Source: Flavobacterium sp. AG291
Lineage (GTDB): Bacteria > Bacteroidota > Bacteroidia > Flavobacteriales > Flavobacteriaceae
Direction of reading: 5' to 3'
Length of the DNA stretch: 64,000 nucleotides
Assembly (NCBI RefSeq): GCF_003350375.1
Contig: NZ_QQAR01000002.1
Location: forward strand, 248,001 to 312,000
In this document: positions 60,422 to 64,000 of the stretch, piece by piece
Numbering within the stretch: position 1 is the stretch's first letter
Layout of the letters: each line of letters opens with the position of its first letter
Made by a program: the position numbers and the translations under genes
The notes under the pieces: generated by a model
Told to the model about the DNA's origin: nothing
The model's database searches: none
The model's input: only the letters and a program-made list of their open reading frames with translations

Positions 60422-62701
60422 ATGAAAAAATCACAAACACTCTTGCTGCTTGCACTGTTTTCCTTAGGGACAGCTCACGCGCAAAAAAAGAAACCTATGG
60501 ATAAGAAACAGGAAATTGAACAAAAAGTAGATCAACTACTGGCAAAAATGACACTTGAAGAAAAAGTGGGCCAAATGAACCAATACAACGGATTTTGGGA
60601 TGTAACCGGACCTTCACCTAAAGAAGGAAATGCTGCTATAAAGTATGAGCACCTTCGCAAAGGATGGGTAGGTTCAATGCTTACTGTACGCGGAGTAGAT
60701 CAGGTACGTGCAGTACAAAAAATCGCTGTGGAAGAAACACGCCTGGGTATTCCGTTGATCATAGGTTTTGACGTTATTCACGGATATAAAACACTTAGTC
60801 CAATCCCTTTGGCAGAAGCTGCAAGCTGGGATATGGAAGCTATTAAAAAATCGGCTCAGGTTGCTGCAGATGAGGCTTCGGCTTCTGGTATCAACTGGAC
60901 TTTTGGCCCAAATGTAGATATTAGCCGTGATGCCCGTTGGGGACGCGTTATGGAAGGTGCCGGTGAAGATCCGTTCCTGGGGAGACGTGTAGCTACTGCA
61001 AGGGTAAAAGGTTTTCAGGGAGATGACCTTTCTGCGCCTAACACAATTGCTGCCTGCGCCAAACACTTTGCTGCCTATGGTTTTGCAGAATCCGGCAGAG
61101 ATTACAATACTGTAGATATTGGTAATGCAACGCTTTACAATACTGTACTTCCACCATTCAAAGCCGCTAAAGATGCAGGTGTTCGTACCTTCATGAACTC
61201 TTTCAACATTCTTAACGGAGTACCGGCAACAGGCAGCAGCTTCCTGCAAAGAGACATTCTGAAAGGTAAATGGGGATTTGACGGATTTATCATTACCGAT
61301 TGGGCTTCAATCCGCGAAATGATTGCTCACGGTTATGCTAAAGATGGTGCAGAAGCCTCTCTAAAAGCTGTAAAAGCAGGTGCTGATATGGATATGGAAT
61401 CGCATTTATATGTAGCTGAGCTTGTTAAATTAGTTAACGAAGGTAAAGTGGATATTAAACTCGTGGATGATTCTGTCAGAAGGATATTGCGTGTGAAATA
61501 CGAACTTGGACTGTTTGACGACCCATACCGTTACTGTAACGAAAAGAGAGAAAAAGAAGTAATAAACAGTAAGGCTAATCATGAAGCTGTACTGGATATG
61601 GCAAAAAAATCTATAGTACTTTTAAAGAACGAAAAGAACCTCCTGCCTCTTAAGAAAAGTGGACAGAAAATTGCACTGATAGGTGCATTGGCAAACGACA
61701 AAAACAGTCCGCTTGGTAGTTGGAGAATTGCTTCAGACGATAATACAGCTGTATCTGTACTTGAAGGTATGCAACAGTACAAAGGCAACACCCTTACTTT
61801 TGAGAAAGGTGCCGACCTTACCGTTGGTAAAACCACTTTCCTTGATGAAGTTGTTTTCAATACTACCGATCGCAGCGGGTTTGAGGCCGCTAAAAATGCT
61901 GCCGCATCTGCCGATGTAGTAGTAATGGTATTGGGCGAACACGGATTCCAGAGTGGTGAAGGCCGCAGCCGAACTAACCTTGACCTTCCAGGACTTCAAC
62001 AGGAATTACTTGAGGCAATTTACAAAGTAAATTCTAATGTTGTTTTGGTACTTAACAATGGCCGTCCGTTGGCATTGCCATGGGCTGCAGAACACATTCC
62101 TGCTATTGTTGAGGCATGGCATCTTGGTACGCAAACCGGTAATGCTGTTGCTCAGGTATTGTATGGCGATTATAATCCAAGCGGAAAGCTTCCTATGAGC
62201 TTCCCTCGTAATGTAGGTCAGGTACCTATTTATTACAATCAGCACAGTACAGGAAGACCTGCTAACAGTGACAACAATGTATTCTGGTCACATTATACAG
62301 ATGTGGAGAAAACACCTCAGTTTGCTTTTGGACATGGCCTTAGCTATACTACCTTTAAATATAGTGCTCCAAAATTAGATAAGAGCTCTTACACTAAAGG
62401 TGAAACAGTAAAAGTATCTGTAGACATTACCAATACAGGTAATTACGACGGTAAAGAAGTTGCTCAGTTATACATAAGGGATATTGCAGCAAGCCTTTCA
62501 CGTCCGGTTAAGGAACTAAAAGGTTTCGAATTGATATCGCTCAAAAAAGGCGAAACAAAGACCGTTACCTTTACTTTAACCGACAAAGAATTAGGCTTCT
62601 TTAATAATGAAGGCGAATATCTTGTTGAGCCGGGAACATTTAAAGTTTTTGTAGGAACAAGCTCAGACAATGTTCAGGAAACTGAATTTGAATTGAAATA
62701 A
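60422..62701 (+). CDS. bglX: Periplasmic GH3 beta-glucosidase
   Basis: The 759-residue exported enzyme (signal ends near 'GTAHAQ') has the GH3 TIM barrel with 'EKVGQMNQYNG', 'IGFDVIHGYKT', 'GPNVDISRDARWGRVMEGAGEDPFLG' and the nucleophile Asp293 in 'FIITDWAS'. The alpha/beta sandwich ('VLLKNEKNLLPLKK', 'GEHGFQSGEGRSR') and a C-terminal fibronectin III-like domain ('GNYDGKEVAQLYIRD', 'VGTSSDN') follow. It removes terminal beta-linked glucose from oligosaccharides. Its length fits E. coli BglX. Confidence 0.94.
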   Translation: MKKSQTLLLLALFSLGTAHAQKKKPMDKKQEIEQKVDQLLAKMTLEEKVGQMNQYNGFWDVTGPSPKEGNAAIKYEHLRKGWVGSMLTVRGVDQVRAVQKIAVEETRLGIPLIIGFDVIHGYKTLSPIPLAEAASWDMEAIKKSAQVAADEASASGINWTFGPNVDISRDARWGRVMEGAGEDPFLGRRVATARVKGFQGDDLSAPNTIAACAKHFAAYGFAESGRDYNTVDIGNATLYNTVLPPFKAAKDAGVRTFMNSFNILNGVPATGSSFLQRDILKGKWGFDGFIITDWASIREMIAHGYAKDGAEASLKAVKAGADMDMESHLYVAELVKLVNEGKVDIKLVDDSVRRILRVKYELGLFDDPYRYCNEKREKEVINSKANHEAVLDMAKKSIVLLKNEKNLLPLKKSGQKIALIGALANDKNSPLGSWRIASDDNTAVSVLEGMQQYKGNTLTFEKGADLTVGKTTFLDEVVFNTTDRSGFEAAKNAAASADVVVMVLGEHGFQSGEGRSRTNLDLPGLQQELLEAIYKVNSNVVLVLNNGRPLALPWAAEHIPAIVEAWHLGTQTGNAVAQVLYGDYNPSGKLPMSFPRNVGQVPIYYNQHSTGRPANSDNNVFWSHYTDVEKTPQFAFGHGLSYTTFKYSAPKLDKSSYTKGETVKVSVDITNTGNYDGKEVAQLYIRDIAASLSRPVKELKGFELISLKKGETKTVTFTLTDKELGFFNNEGEYLVEPGTFKVFVGTSSDNVQETEFELK

Positions 62702-62712
62702 TAAATTACTAT

Positions 62713-62746
62713 AAAAATGGGACCTCAATTGAGGTCCCATTTTTTA
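62713..62746. terminator. Bidirectional terminator
   Basis: Perfect 14-bp stem AAAAATGGGACCTC/GAGGTCCCATTTTT with an AATT loop, between convergent GH3 and GH5 genes; it covers the last bases of the GH5 gene. Confidence 0.9.
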
Positions 62747-64000
62747 TTTCCTTATTTTAGAATTATATTCTTTTATCAGGTTCAGGGTTGAAGTATCAGT
62801 ACTAAACACTGAATTTAATCCCTGTGGTTCTTGTGGAGGGTCAGCAGTAAAATCATCCCCTTTTTTCCATTTGCCGTTATCCGGGTTATTTTTTCCTGTT
62901 CCGCCATAACCCCAAAAGTTTAGAGCAGTAAAGGTTTCCTTGTTTTTAATGCTTTTTTCAAGCCTTTCAAAGATGGCTTTATAAAACGCATCCCTGTCGG
63001 CAGTTGATGACTGTTTTGATAGACTTTCACCTTCTCTTGGTAAACCAAACTCCTCCAATACAATAGGCTTACCTAAACGTTTTGCAATAGCAACATGTTC
63101 ATCAATATAGGCCAACGTTTTATCTATTGTAGGTGGTAATGTTTCTTTAGGTTTTGTATGGTTATACCATCCCCAGTTCTTAGGCCAGATATGCATTGTC
63201 AGGTAATCTATTTTCGAATTATTATGTGTACGTTCAAAAATAGCGGCATCGTCAGCCGAACCGGCTTTACCCTCCGATCCTGTACAAATCAGGTGATTTT
63301 TATCCAGACTGTCAATAAGATCCACTACACCATTAAGCCATTTGGTAAATGCCGCTTCGTTATCTGCTGTAAATACACGCGGTTCATTAGCAATCTGCCA
63401 TGCCATGATAGTAGTATCTTCAGTATACTTCTTTTTAGAATAAGGATTTGTACGCCCTAAGATGTACTTGATATGGTCATCAAATGCCTTTATACAAGGT
63501 TCACATTTATGAAATTGTTTCGTATACTCCATAAACTGAGGCCATGTATTGGGTTTAATATTAGGATTCGGAAGTGGGCCATATCCATTCCACTCCAGAT
63601 ATTGCGACATACCTCCGCTCCACTCCCAGTTATTATTAAGGTACAATACAGCATACATGCCTCTTTTGCCCATCTCATTCAGCAGATAATCCAATCCATT
63701 TAAAAGATTCTGATTATACTCACCCTGTTTAGACTGTAAAGCAGGTGTTACCGTGAAGTCCTGTGTCCCGCCCTCGGCGCCAACCAAAATTCGAAGGTTA
63801 TCAATACCGTTAGCTTTTAACTGATCCAGCTCTTCTGCCAAACGTACCCTGTTACCACCATCTTTAGCTGCCAGCAAAGCTCCGTACCAATAGTTTGTTC
63901 CTATATAATGATACGGTTTATCACCTTTGTAAAATTGCGTGCCTTTGACTGTAATTTGAGGCTGAACTTGTTTTTGTGCTGAACAGGAAAGTGCTAGTGG
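62744..64000 (-). CDS. GH5 endo-beta-1,4-mannanase-like lipoprotein, 5' end outside the window
   Basis: The frame stays open from 62744 to the right edge (at least 418 codons). It reads a lipobox-like 'LALSCSAQKQ' at the window end, so only a few signal-peptide residues are missing; the internal ATG at 63877 is not the true start. Further features are 'YIGTNYWYG', 'LRILVGAEGG', the acid/base Glu in 'WQIANEPRVF', 'HIWPKNWGWY' and the nucleophile Glu in 'VLEEFGLPREG'. This is the GH5 subfamily 7-like pattern of beta-mannanases. The lipid anchor suggests action at the cell surface, with its products reaching the GH3 enzyme. Whether SusC/D-type genes lie further right cannot be seen. Confidence 0.88.
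   Translation of the reverse strand, partial: PLALSCSAQKQVQPQITVKGTQFYKGDKPYHYIGTNYWYGALLAAKDGGNRVRLAEELDQLKANGIDNLRILVGAEGGTQDFTVTPALQSKQGEYNQNLLNGLDYLLNEMGKRGMYAVLYLNNNWEWSGGMSQYLEWNGYGPLPNPNIKPNTWPQFMEYTKQFHKCEPCIKAFDDHIKYILGRTNPYSKKKYTEDTTIMAWQIANEPRVFTADNEAAFTKWLNGVVDLIDSLDKNHLICTGSEGKAGSADDAAIFERTHNNSKIDYLTMHIWPKNWGWYNHTKPKETLPPTIDKTLAYIDEHVAIAKRLGKPIVLEEFGLPREGESLSKQSSTADRDAFYKAIFERLEKSIKNKETFTALNFWGYGGTGKNNPDNGKWKKGDDFTADPPQEPQGLNSVFSTDTSTLNLIKEYNSKIRK

Noticed and set aside
62744-63877. GH5 gene as complete with start at 63877
   Set aside because: The frame is open to the window edge and encodes the usual 'YIGTNYWYG' strand and a lipobox upstream, so the gene is cut by the window end.
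1-64000. tRNA, rRNA, insertion sequences, prophage or integrase
   Set aside because: I searched for cloverleaf-like patterns, transposase motifs and terminal inverted repeats by eye and found none that could be supported.

Overview
The window looks like chromosomal DNA of a member of the Flavobacteriaceae (Bacteroidota), close to Flavobacterium. The evidence is the low G+C, at least a dozen genes preceded by the Bacteroidota -7 promoter element TAnnTTTG, almost no Shine-Dalgarno sequences, a flexirubin/zeaxanthin-type carotenoid operon, many lipoproteins and outer-membrane proteins, and the characteristic intergenic repeats of these genomes. No rRNA, tRNA, CRISPR array, phage or insertion sequence was recognised.

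Layout. 1-8 kb: envelope lipoproteins, an OmpW porin, a cysteine desulfurase, small unknown genes, a DEAD-box helicase with an altered motif II, a DUF1508 protein and a secreted lactonase. 8-15 kb: a BatA/VWA membrane protein coupled to a dihydroorotase homologue that has lost its metal ligands, a TIC20-like membrane protein and an esterase; a two-gene YeeE/YedE sulfur-transport pair; kdsA for lipopolysaccharide Kdo. 15.8-20.5 kb: a tightly overlapping minus-strand operon marR-crtI-crtB-(unknown)-crtZ-lycopene cyclase, which should make zeaxanthin, with two identical inverted repeats over the marR promoter. 20.5-29.5 kb: pcrA/uvrD helicase, membrane and hypothetical proteins, a Dph6-type ATPase, an M1 aminopeptidase and an MscS channel.

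29.5-33.8 kb holds a complete stressosome-type partner-switching operon (RsbR, RsbS, RsbT, an RsbT-RsbX fusion and a PAS histidine kinase with an RsbT-like N-terminus). The output appears to be a histidine kinase; no sigma-B or RsbU gene is present here. 35-42 kb carries recG, an SDR enzyme and xth, which look visibly richer in G+C, separated by an AT-rich three-gene minus-strand operon (zinc-ribbon/winged-helix protein, HEPN/DUF4145-like protein, DUF2158 protein) that I cannot assign to a known system. Downstream of recG and xth lies a field of dispersed and duplicated non-coding repeats.

43-56 kb: a possible small-protein gene, a bestrophin channel, a GNAT acetyltransferase, secreted proteins, an MpaB-type oxygenase, a small regulator with its membrane partner, an OMP85-like barrel, a large SPFH protein with an internally repeated N-terminal half, and an operon whose first gene (a formylglycine-generating-enzyme lipoprotein with both catalytic cysteines) is broken by one extra base in an A9 tract. 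57-64 kb: a two-component system followed by a CE2 esterase, a GH3 beta-glucosidase and, convergently, a GH5 mannanase-like lipoprotein that runs off the right edge. These suggest a small mannan/glucomannan-degrading locus.
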